Source of the DNA: JBAVQS01 sp049694275
GTDB taxonomy: Bacteria; Chloroflexota; Anaerolineae; UBA4142; SHND01
DNA length: 6,906 nucleotides
Direction of reading: 5' to 3'
Assembly (NCBI GenBank): GCA_049694275.1
Contig: JBAVQS010000089.1
Span: 1-6,906, forward strand
Each line of letters starts with the position of its first letter. The stretch's first letter is position 1. Position numbers and translations under genes: made by a program. This document shows, piece by piece, positions 1 through 6,833 of this stretch. The notes under the pieces are model-generated. The model was not told where the DNA came from. It was given only the letters and a program-made list of their open reading frames with translations, and searched no databases.

Positions 1-716
1 TCTATATGCTGCAACAGCATATCAATAACACGCGCGCTCCCATGTGGCAGATGCGCCCCGATAACGAGGCGGCGAAACGGTTTCTGCATCGCGCCGTCGA
101 TACGGTCGATCAACGCCACTATCCCGACCCGACCGTGGTGAGCGGTCAACCCGAAACCTATCTGTTCAGATTTACAAAACAAGAATTAAAGGGCGCTGAC
201 CGTGAATACATCATGGAAGTGATGGATTGGCCCGGCGAGTGGTTTGAGGACCCTGAGAAAGGGGGCGCTGACTTGCTCAATTATCTAACGCGGTGCAAAG
301 GGCTGCTCTGCCTGGTCGACCCGGACCGGGGTGAAAATGAGCCGTTTATGGCCTTTCTGGCCAAGTTGCTGATGGATCTGCAATATACCAACAACAACAA
401 CCGGATTGACAAGAAAATCGCTTTTTGCCTAACCAAGATGGACGAGCCGCAGCATCGCCCCTTTCTCTATTTGCCCAACGCCTACATTCGCCAAAAGATG
501 GGCGAGAACATGATCCAGCGAATTCAGATGGCCTGCGCGCCCGGCAAGGTGAGCTATGATTGGGCGTGCTCTGCCGTTGGCTTTTTCCCCGGCAAGACCC
601 CGCTGCGCTCGAACAGCGGGATTGAATTTGATGGACAGAAGATGATCTATAACATCAAAGAGATAAAACCCTTCGGCCTGTTCGAGCCGCTCGAAAAGTG
701 GCTGTTCGTCGATTGA
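1..716 (+). CDS. TRAFAC-like GTPase domain protein (DO-GTPase2-like), 5' end cut by window edge
   Basis: Probable cytoplasmic GTP-binding switch protein. The reading frame (codons starting at base 3) is open to the left edge, so the start and N-terminus lie outside. Numbering from the Met codon at base 6, residues 74-77 are DWPG, matching the G3/Walker B motif DxxG. A hydrophobic strand, LLCLVDP, follows at 100-106. TKMD at 143-146 matches the G4 guanine-specificity motif [NT]KxD, and CSA at 188-190 could be the G5 loop. The P-loop (G1) is not visible. The YMLQQHI start resembles the helix right after a GKT/GKS P-loop, so the P-loop should lie within a few dozen bases upstream. The run of about 60 residues before G3 would hold switch I. 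The gene stops at 714-716, 21 bp before the start of the GAP1-like gene, in apparent operon. The assignment to the DO-GTPase2-type group rests on motif style and on the neighbour. The GTPase call is fairly secure and the subfamily is tentative. Confidence 0.72.
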   Translation, partial: YMLQQHINNTRAPMWQMRPDNEAAKRFLHRAVDTVDQRHYPDPTVVSGQPETYLFRFTKQELKGADREYIMEVMDWPGEWFEDPEKGGADLLNYLTRCKGLLCLVDPDRGENEPFMAFLAKLLMDLQYTNNNNRIDKKIAFCLTKMDEPQHRPFLYLPNAYIRQKMGENMIQRIQMACAPGKVSYDWACSAVGFFPGKTPLRSNSGIEFDGQKMIYNIKEIKPFGLFEPLEKWLFVD

Positions 717-725
717 TTTCGAATG

Positions 726-730
726 AAGGA
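726..730 (+). promoter_or_regulatory. Ribosome binding site AAGGA deciding the GAP1-like start
   Basis: AAGGA lies 7 nt before the ATG at 738. An in-frame ATG at 723 lies upstream of this site and has no purine-rich site of its own at a suitable distance. The start at 738 (protein beginning MSTLSS) is therefore preferred, which removes five residues from the longest possible reading frame. Confidence 0.65.
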
Positions 731-737
731 ACAAGTC

Positions 738-3476
738 ATGAGCACGTTGTCATCTATGGATGCGCCCATTGCCCAGTTCGCGCACGGCAAGCTGATTGAC
801 AGGGGCCTCGATGTCCGAGGATATACGATTCTGGCCCGCTCACCAGGCCTCCCGCCTGATTCGGTTCTCGTTCAACTGCGCCCTATGGCCGATGTTGGGC
901 AGCCGGCTCAGAACGCCTCATACGTGGGCTCCGACATCGTCTTTAGCGGCGGTGACTATGTTATCGCCGCACGTTTTCAGCGCAGTCCCAAATCCTATGA
1001 CAGAGGTTATTTCCTTCAGGAACATTATCTGCTCTTGCCTAAAAGCTATTTCGCCGCGCTCGGCAACAATTTCGCCTACCTGCATGCGCTGCTCCCCCAA
1101 GAGATCCCCTGGCGCTCTCAGGATGCAAAACTCGACCTGCTGTCACTGCCGCCACGTAACCGGAATGACGAAATTCAACGCGTCGAGTACATCCTCAAGC
1201 AATTCGGCGACGCGGTATTCCAGGCGCTGCAGCTTTGTCTTGAAAACAGACCCTTTGCCATTATCGCGGGGACGAGTGCTTCCGAGGAACAGACCGCTTT
1301 TCTACAGACGATCGCCTTGCTCGTTCCTCCTCCCATCAGACCCCATTTCTCCTGGGCGCTAAATGTTCAGGACGTGAAACGCTGCCAGGCGCGCCTCAAG
1401 ATCGCCGGCGATCAATCTGTTGGAATGGAAGGCCATGAAATCGTACGGTTGCAGAGCGCGAGTATTACCAATCAACTAACAGCGCCCAATCCCGCACAGC
1501 ACGCACTCCAGATGCTGCGCGACTACTTACAGCACTTTGGCGTCCCTGCACTCTTGCAAGTGATCGAAGCGCTCGCGCTTCCGGAAACCCTCCAGTGGCA
1601 CGAGATTTCAGCGGCCCTCGATAGCGCACTCTATCAAAAGATCGCTCCAACGTTATTCGAGCGTCAAGCGGGGGATCCCAGGTTCGTCAACTCCAAGCTC
1701 AGTTCCGAGCAGGCCAGGGCAATGCTCGACTCGGATGTTTTCAACCTGTCGCCAGAACAGAGAGCCTTGTTTCTCTGCGTCCTGATCGACGGAATTCTCG
1801 AGCAGCATCTGGACCTGGCAGATGCCAATCGCCTCCCGCGAGATGTCAAGCGCGTTCGTGCCGACCTTTTATGGCCGCGCCTTGGAAAAGTCTTCCGGAC
1901 GACAAATACTCCGCGCGACGCTCGGCGCTGGCATCTTCTCGCGAACTGGCGAAAGGATTGGAGCTTTTGGTCCGGGTCTGAATTTCAGGAATGGCTATAT
2001 GGTTTCCATGTAGACGAAATTACCAGCCGCGCAGGACAACCCGAAAGCGCCCTCAAGCACCTGCGGTTCGTCGCGGCGCAACAACTCTTGCCAACCAATA
2101 TTGCCCAGCAAAGCCACCTGCTCCGGACCGTCGCTTCGAGCACACGCGACCCCGCAACCTTCAAACCCGAAACCCTGATCGAGACTTGGGCTGACCTGTC
2201 CTCAACCCCGGATGCGGCTTGGCAGTTCCTGAGAGAAGTTACCCCTCTTCAATCATACCTGAGCCCCCAAGGGTATTTCGGTTTTATCCCCATCGCCCTG
2301 CAGGGGGGCGCTCCTCTGCGGATCGACCAAATGCTCGCCGGGTATCCTGATACGGAATTGGATAGCCGAGCCGATCTATTCATTGCACTGGTACTGCTGG
2401 GCGAGCGTTTCAAGCTTCAGGGCTTTCGTGCAAGCAGAATTCTCGCCGTTTTGGGCCGTTATGCTGAAAAGGAATTGAGCGCCGGTCGCCCATCTCCTCG
2501 CCTCAGTCTCTTGCTCCAGGTCCTAACCGAACAACCGCAGGCCCTGGATGACCGGACCCGCGCGGTCGTAGCGAATTGGGCGCTCCAGACAGGCCAGTGG
2601 GAAAGCTATAAAAGACTGCTGGCGGGGGATTCGAGACTCATTGATCCAATCCTTAACTGGCTCGACAAGGCCCCGATCGCCTCGAGTAACTATCAGCAGA
2701 CGCTCGCCGTGGCGCTGGATTGGTTCAGAAATCCTCCTGCGAATTTAGTGGTGGGTGAGCGCAATATGAGGTTACAACGGCTTTTTGATGTCTGGACGTC
2801 GCGGACCACGGGCAACGAAAAGATTAATGATCTGACACTGTTGATGTTGTACGATGCCTTCAGAGGGGAATATGTACTGCCTCCAGCAAAAAGTCCCGGC
2901 TGGCGGCCAGGCCATTCAGAAACATTTATTTCAAAAGTAGTCGCGGGCATTACTCACATTCACAAGGCAGTCGTACCTGCTTCTTCCCCTTTGCCACATG
3001 CCTACATCGGATTCGTGGAACAGGCATTTAGAGAAGCGTGGACACACCCCGAGTGGACACGGCAACTTATCGAGAAGCTAAACAAAGAAAACCTGGGGTA
3101 TGAGGCAACCAATATCGCCGCTATCGCGAGCATGCGACGCGGAGGAAATAGCCAGGGTGTCAATAACCCTCGCAATGAAATGCTGGCTCCACAATCGAAC
3201 AATCAACTTCAGGCGCCTGGTACTTTGCGTAATGACATGGTTACCGCGCTCTCGGTCAACGGAGAACAGTTTCTCAAACAACAGAGACTGTTTATCGAGC
3301 TTCTTGATGCGATCTATCAATTCATAGAGAAGAATCCGCAGCAATGGAAAGGCATGCTGGCTGATAAACAAGAACTCCAGAGAGTCCTGGATTTCATGGA
3401 GAAGCTCGAAGATACATCGGCAGAAACAAAAGACAAAATATTTCGATTGAAAAGTAGAATAAAATACCGGACCTAA
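738..3476 (+). CDS. Large GTPase-associated protein, GAP1-like (912 aa)
   Basis: This is a predicted partner of the GTPase encoded just upstream; the molecular activity is unknown. Residues 16-40 carry an HG...RG...GY..LARSPGLP pattern, and 82-101 hold a YDRGYFLQEHYLLLP stretch. Both resemble the N-terminal domain of GTPase-associated protein 1 (GAP1) families, in which a short aromatic/His strand precedes a GxxLLA-S segment. The LVPPPIRPHFSWAL stretch at 195-208 resembles the middle (GAP1-M-like) region. Residues from about 280 to 795 look mostly alpha-helical, rich in Leu, Trp and Arg, as in helical-repeat scaffolds. A polar, Asn/Gln/Gly-rich linker at about 800-830 leads to a charged C-terminal helical or coiled-coil segment (about 835-912). 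No signal peptide, membrane segment or catalytic nucleotide motif is seen. The start was chosen by the AAGGA site at 726. The N-terminal resemblance is to sequence style recalled from the family and no alignment was run. The subtype (N1 or N2) cannot be settled. Confidence 0.6.
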   Translation: MSTLSSMDAPIAQFAHGKLIDRGLDVRGYTILARSPGLPPDSVLVQLRPMADVGQPAQNASYVGSDIVFSGGDYVIAARFQRSPKSYDRGYFLQEHYLLLPKSYFAALGNNFAYLHALLPQEIPWRSQDAKLDLLSLPPRNRNDEIQRVEYILKQFGDAVFQALQLCLENRPFAIIAGTSASEEQTAFLQTIALLVPPPIRPHFSWALNVQDVKRCQARLKIAGDQSVGMEGHEIVRLQSASITNQLTAPNPAQHALQMLRDYLQHFGVPALLQVIEALALPETLQWHEISAALDSALYQKIAPTLFERQAGDPRFVNSKLSSEQARAMLDSDVFNLSPEQRALFLCVLIDGILEQHLDLADANRLPRDVKRVRADLLWPRLGKVFRTTNTPRDARRWHLLANWRKDWSFWSGSEFQEWLYGFHVDEITSRAGQPESALKHLRFVAAQQLLPTNIAQQSHLLRTVASSTRDPATFKPETLIETWADLSSTPDAAWQFLREVTPLQSYLSPQGYFGFIPIALQGGAPLRIDQMLAGYPDTELDSRADLFIALVLLGERFKLQGFRASRILAVLGRYAEKELSAGRPSPRLSLLLQVLTEQPQALDDRTRAVVANWALQTGQWESYKRLLAGDSRLIDPILNWLDKAPIASSNYQQTLAVALDWFRNPPANLVVGERNMRLQRLFDVWTSRTTGNEKINDLTLLMLYDAFRGEYVLPPAKSPGWRPGHSETFISKVVAGITHIHKAVVPASSPLPHAYIGFVEQAFREAWTHPEWTRQLIEKLNKENLGYEATNIAAIASMRRGGNSQGVNNPRNEMLAPQSNNQLQAPGTLRNDMVTALSVNGEQFLKQQRLFIELLDAIYQFIEKNPQQWKGMLADKQELQRVLDFMEKLEDTSAETKDKIFRLKSRIKYRT

Positions 3477-3501
3477 TATCGGCTTGACTGGTCAGGCAAG
3501 C
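3477..3501. terminator. Convergent gene junction with a weak inverted repeat, possible shared terminator
   Basis: Only 15 bp (3477-3491) separate the stop codon of the + strand GAP1-like gene from that of the - strand kinase. The repeat GCTTG (3482-3486) / CAAGC (3497-3501) could form a short hairpin with a CT/AG inner pairing, overlapping the kinase stop. Neither strand has a clear U-tract after it, so an intrinsic terminator is doubtful. Transcripts from both sides may overlap here. Confidence 0.2.
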
Positions 3502-5300
3502 TGCCAGAGCTGGACGACACCATTCTTGCAGGCAATCGCCAGCAGATTGGATTGCCCTCCGAACGCAACACTCCACGCCTGGTCGGGGAGTTGGCCGATT
3601 GCAGTAAGAAACTGATCCTGCGCCGCATCCCAGATCGCGACGATAGAGTTGCTCCCCCCTCCTGCAAGGAATCGGCCATCCAGGCTAAAAACAAGATCAT
3701 AAATCGTCCCCGGATAGCGGGGGCCTCCAATGACGCGGCGTTTCCAGCTATTCGTATCCAGAAGATAAACGACGCCGCCTTCCCCTGCGGCGACCAAAAG
3801 ACTCCCCCAGGGATTGAATGTGATTGCATGAAGCGGCTTGCCCGGCTGGCCGGCGTCTGCCGGGAGCAACTCTTTTTGCCTGGTCTGCAGATTCCAGACG
3901 TGAATATTGCCGTCGGCGCCGGCAGCCGCAAGATAAGATCGATTCGGACTTAAGGCGAGACCTTGCGCTGTAATGCCCTGCGCCAGCACCTCGGGCGCCG
4001 AAATCCCGCCGCTGATTTCCCAGAGGCGGATGGTGCGGTCCATGCCCGCCGAAGCGAGCAGCTGTCCATCTTTGCTGACATCCAGCGCGAGGACCCGGCC
4101 ATGGTGTGCGTTCACCGGTGGGCAGAGCGGAGCGCCGTTTTGCGGATCCCACAATCTGATCTTCCAATCGTTGCCCCCCGAGACCACCCTGGGCCGGTAT
4201 TCCTGAGTAATCGCCAGGCTGTTCACCGATTCTTCATGCGTCCCCATCCCCACCAGTTGCCCGGGCTGGTACCAGTTCGCAATTCGCCAGAAACGCAAGC
4301 GATTTGAAGTGTGCCCGGTGATCATTTGCCCCTGCGTGGTCATCCGCATTTGGGTTGTATCCACGGTTGGCGGCTCGGCCAGCCATGACGCTGTCAAGCG
4401 CGGCTGGAGGCCAGGCGCGTGGGCCAATGGCGTAGGCAGGGTGTCCAATGGTTGCTGTTTGCCGGCGAGGCGGGGCGCGCTGGCCGGGATCAAGAGCTGG
4501 AAAGCCTGCCGCATCTCGGCCATACTTTGATACCGCTGTGTGGGCTCAATCGCCAGGGCCTTGACAAGCGCGGCGCCCAATTCAGGGCTTGCCTTTAGCG
4601 TGGCGCTCTCCGGCAAGGCTGCGCCATGATCTCGGCGCTCAATCGACGCCGGCGGCACGAGACCGGTCACCAGCGCAAACAGCGTGGCTCCCAGGGCGTA
4701 AATATCAGACCGATGATCGGCGCGCTGCAGCCCAAAATACTGTTCCGGAGGTGAATAACCGTCGGTGATCAGGATATCGTTAGAAGAACCCGCAATACCA
4801 AAATCGACCAGGTAGGCCATAGCCGTGCGCGCATGAACGCGTATATTGCTCGGCTTGATATCTCTATGATAAATAGGCCGAGGAGAATGCTTGTGCAAAA
4901 GCTCAAGCGCCTCCATGATCTGCCCGGTCCAAAAGAGCGCGATCTTTTGGTCCAGAGGCCCCAGCCGGTCCACCATCTTTTCCAGGTCTTCGCCCGGGAT
5001 ATAATCCATTACAAGATACTGAAGCTGCTCGCCCGCCTCTTGATCAACCTGATAGTCAAAAATGGTTGGGATGTTCCGCGGCCGCGAGGCATCATTTCTT
5101 AGACTGATCAGGACGCCCACCTCATCATGAAATAACTTCCAATCGGCTGGTGAATTGCCCAGAATATTCTGCTTGATGACCACCTTGGCGCCTTTCAGGT
5201 GCAGATCCTCAGCCAGATAGATCGTGGCCATGCCACCCTGGCCTACCTTGTCGGTCAAGATATAGCGCTGGTTCAAGACTTTGCCGTAAAAATGCTCCAT
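3492..5300 (-). CDS. Hanks-type Ser/Thr protein kinase with C-terminal WD40 propeller (602 aa)
   Basis: Cytoplasmic kinase that would phosphorylate Ser/Thr on unknown proteins. The kinase domain spans about residues 11-272. It shows the glycine loop G20-Q-G-G-M-A25, ATP-anchoring K43 in VVIK, probable helix-C E60, the catalytic loop HRDIKPSN (145-152, D147), metal-binding DFG (166-168), PPEQY in place of APE (184-188), structural D199 in RSDIYALG, and R256 in the closing helix. All key catalytic residues are present, so it should be active. The activation loop is short. A Pro-rich linker (about 273-325) has no membrane segment, unlike PknB-type receptor kinases. Residues about 353-602 contain six recognisable WD40 repeats ending in LWD, LWE, VWN, LLD, IWD and LWQ. 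A degenerate segment, RLRFWRI (334-340), precedes them and may complete a seventh blade. The propeller is probably a docking platform. The start is supported by AGGAG 9 nt upstream. The gene follows the PP2C phosphatase by 12 bp, its likely antagonist. Confidence 0.95.
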   Translation of the reverse strand: MEHFYGKVLNQRYILTDKVGQGGMATIYLAEDLHLKGAKVVIKQNILGNSPADWKLFHDEVGVLISLRNDASRPRNIPTIFDYQVDQEAGEQLQYLVMDYIPGEDLEKMVDRLGPLDQKIALFWTGQIMEALELLHKHSPRPIYHRDIKPSNIRVHARTAMAYLVDFGIAGSSNDILITDGYSPPEQYFGLQRADHRSDIYALGATLFALVTGLVPPASIERRDHGAALPESATLKASPELGAALVKALAIEPTQRYQSMAEMRQAFQLLIPASAPRLAGKQQPLDTLPTPLAHAPGLQPRLTASWLAEPPTVDTTQMRMTTQGQMITGHTSNRLRFWRIANWYQPGQLVGMGTHEESVNSLAITQEYRPRVVSGGNDWKIRLWDPQNGAPLCPPVNAHHGRVLALDVSKDGQLLASAGMDRTIRLWEISGGISAPEVLAQGITAQGLALSPNRSYLAAAGADGNIHVWNLQTRQKELLPADAGQPGKPLHAITFNPWGSLLVAAGEGGVVYLLDTNSWKRRVIGGPRYPGTIYDLVFSLDGRFLAGGGSNSIVAIWDAAQDQFLTAIGQLPDQAWSVAFGGQSNLLAIACKNGVVQLWQLA

Positions 5301-5309
5301 GGCTGCATG

Positions 5310-5314
5310 CTCCT
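5310..5314 (-). promoter_or_regulatory. Kinase ribosome binding site AGGAG overlapping the phosphatase stop codon
   Basis: On the minus strand the sequence reads TAGGAG, in which TAG (5315-5313) is the phosphatase stop and AGGAG is the Shine-Dalgarno site, 9 nt before the kinase ATG at 5300. Ribosomes finishing the phosphatase therefore stop on the kinase initiation site, an arrangement typical of translational coupling. Confidence 0.75.
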
Positions 5315-6425
5315 AGAACTGATTCGCAATATCCGCAATTACCACGGTGATATTATCGTCTCCGCCTGCCTGATTGGCGTGTGCAACCAGTGTTGCACAC
5401 GCCGCTTGGGGATCGGCGCATGTCTGCAGGACCTCAGTCAGGTCCGATTCACTCAGCATGCTCCACAATCCATCGCTGCACAGCATGATTCGGTCCCCTG
5501 GCTCGAGTGGAACATCAAAAATATCCACCTTTACGTGCTCATCATGTCCCAGGTCCCGCGTAAGCTGGCTGCGACCGGCGGAATGATCGACACTAACCTG
5601 GCGCAGTTGTCCTCCCCGGTAAAGAAAAGTGCGACTATCCCCAACATTCGCCACGATCATGCGGCGGGAAACCACCAGCGCTAACGTCAAGGTTGTGCCA
5701 GGACTGTTCTCGCCCGAGGGCCCCAACTCTCTGATTCGCCGGTTCGCCAAGCTCACCGCTTCGATAACCTCCGGTTGGTATTTGCGCGGGTCAATTTCCT
5801 CTTCTTGCATCAATGAGCGCGCAAGGTGCGCAAACACCGTATTGATTGCCGATTGGCTTGCCAGTTCGCCGTGGAGGTGCCCGCCCATTCCATCTGCAAC
5901 CGCCAAGAGTCCCAGGGTGCTGGATGCGTCCTTAAAAACGCGCTGAGAGAGACTGACGAGCAAGGCGTCCTGGTTATTCTCTCGGACGAGCCCGCGATGA
6001 GTCGAAAAGCCAGCTGTCAATCGTTGACCTCTTGGAAAGGCATTGGATGCCTGAGAAAAAAACCACCAGACCTCTTCGCTTTCGTCGTATATCCACGTTT
6101 GGCCGGGGCCCTCTGCTTGCTTGGAATGCGGAGGGCTCGGTTGCCTGCGTGCAAGAAATTTCTGGGGGTGCGGAGGAATGGCGCCGCAATAAGGGCAGAA
6201 AGACTCGGCTCGGGAATTCAGGAGATTGCCACAAATCTGGCAGGTCCAGGTATCTCCTCCCTCGTAATAGACGCCGTCTGAATTCTGCTCGACAAGTTTG
6301 GTGAGAGCGAATCGATTGGCAAGCAAGAGGTTCTTGCCACACCTCGCGCATCGTTGGGCGGTCTCTCGATTCGCGATATTGCAGTGAGGGCAAATGATGT
6401 TTTCTATCATGAGGGTGTCGTCCAT
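5313..6425 (-). CDS. PP2C-family Ser/Thr protein phosphatase with two N-terminal zinc ribbons (370 aa)
   Basis: Metal-dependent (Mn/Mg) phosphatase, probably reversing the kinase encoded directly downstream. The N-terminus has two Cys4 zinc-ribbon-like knuckle pairs: C12/C15 with C26/C29, and C62/C65 with C77/C80. A linker at 81-136 includes a Trp/acidic patch (about 108-123). The PP2C domain spans about 137-370. It has R148 in GLVRENNQD (phosphate-binding Arg of the family) with metal ligand D153, D178-G179 in VADGMGGH, GTTLTLAL at 243-250, VANVGDSR at 258-265, D318 in CSDGLW, and D357-N358 in GGDDNIT. The catalytic set is complete. The flap between SVDHS and LTRDLG is much shorter than in PstP-type enzymes. 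No signal peptide or membrane helix is seen. Start ATG 6425 has AAGGA 8 nt upstream; a later in-frame ATG (6410) has none. It is the first gene of a two-gene operon with the kinase. The ribbons may bind a protein or nucleic acid partner, but this cannot be told from sequence. Confidence 0.95.
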   Translation of the reverse strand: MDDTLMIENIICPHCNIANRETAQRCARCGKNLLLANRFALTKLVEQNSDGVYYEGGDTWTCQICGNLLNSRAESFCPYCGAIPPHPQKFLARRQPSPPHSKQAEGPGQTWIYDESEEVWWFFSQASNAFPRGQRLTAGFSTHRGLVRENNQDALLVSLSQRVFKDASSTLGLLAVADGMGGHLHGELASQSAINTVFAHLARSLMQEEEIDPRKYQPEVIEAVSLANRRIRELGPSGENSPGTTLTLALVVSRRMIVANVGDSRTFLYRGGQLRQVSVDHSAGRSQLTRDLGHDEHVKVDIFDVPLEPGDRIMLCSDGLWSMLSESDLTEVLQTCADPQAACATLVAHANQAGGDDNITVVIADIANQF

Positions 6426-6433
6426 TTTTTAGG

Positions 6434-6438
6434 TCCTT
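6434..6438 (-). promoter_or_regulatory. Phosphatase ribosome binding site AAGGA
   Basis: Reading on the minus strand, AAGGA is followed by an 8-nt spacer and then the ATG at 6425. This supports the first Met rather than the Met five codons further in. Confidence 0.65.
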
Positions 6439-6448
6439 GATTTTTACT

Positions 6449-6473
6449 TCAGACGCGAATCCGGCTCGTCTGA
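6449..6473 (-). repeat. Hairpin-forming inverted repeat in the phosphatase 5' leader
   Basis: TCAGACG (6449-6455) and CGTCTGA (6467-6473) form a perfect 7-bp inverted repeat around an 11-nt loop. It lies just upstream of the phosphatase ribosome binding site (11 nt away). In the predicted leader RNA it would form a stem-loop. As DNA it could be an operator. It lacks a U-tract in either direction, so it does not look like a terminator. Confidence 0.5.
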
Positions 6474-6679
6474 CGATTGTCTGCTTTCTGTTGTGCGCTG
6501 AGCGCCGCTGTCAAAATGGGTAACAACCGATGGACATTCGTGCACGCCTTGGAGCGGTCCAAATCAAAGCAGTCTCAAGACATCATGTGCGAGAGACCGG
6601 TCAGGGCGCGGAATTGTCTTTCGTCAACATCGATTAGATTCGCAAACATACCGCTTTACCTCGCTAGAGATGTCGCCGG

Positions 6680-6708
6680 ATTATACCTGATCTCTTATCG
6701 AGTAACAA
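6680..6708 (-). promoter_or_regulatory. Sigma70-like promoter of the phosphatase-kinase operon
   Basis: On the minus strand, TTGTTA (6708-6703, four of six matches to TTGACA) is separated by exactly 17 nt from TATAAT (6685-6680, a perfect -10 box). Transcription would begin near 6673, giving a leader of about 248 nt before the phosphatase ATG. It is the best-matched minus-strand promoter seen upstream of the operon. A perfect TTGACA at 6514-6509 closer to the gene lacks a good -10 box at the right distance. Confidence 0.6.
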
Positions 6709-6810
6709 GTCTCTGATTCATGTTTCGGCTTTAGGCCTGTGCGATGATTGGGTAAATTTCGCCCTGAAGGATAGAATGCGCGTAACCGTTCAGTGGTGTG
6801 ACAACCAGCG

Positions 6811-6833
6811 CGTCAATGACGATTATTGACGAT
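6811..6833. repeat. Operator-like dyad plus overlapping TGACGAT direct repeat
   Basis: CGTCAAT (6811-6817) and ATTGACG (6825-6831) form a perfect 7-7-7 inverted repeat. Overlapping it, TGACGAT occurs at 6817-6823 and 6827-6833, a direct repeat with a 10-bp period, close to one helical turn. A third TGACGAT lies at 6471-6477 next to the leader hairpin. The dyad lies immediately upstream of, and touches, the candidate -35 box of the rightward promoter, so it could be a regulator binding site. The regulator is unknown. Confidence 0.35.

Noticed and set aside
723..737. Upstream in-frame ATG as start of the GAP1-like gene
   Set aside because: The Shine-Dalgarno site AAGGA lies between this ATG and the one at 738, so it can serve only the latter.
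3473..3931. 152-residue minus-strand reading frame overlapping the WD40 part of the kinase
   Set aside because: It is out of frame with the clearly real kinase, has an Arg/Ser/Pro-rich composition without domain motifs, and is a shadow frame.
6509..6514. Perfect TTGACA on the minus strand as main -35 box of the phosphatase
   Set aside because: At 16-19 nt spacing only sequences such as ACAGAA are found, too poor for a -10 box; the upstream promoter is far better.
6477..6716. 79-residue + strand reading frame in the right intergenic region
   Set aside because: It needs a TTG start, lacks a ribosome binding site, overlaps the best phosphatase promoter, and has no recognisable pattern.
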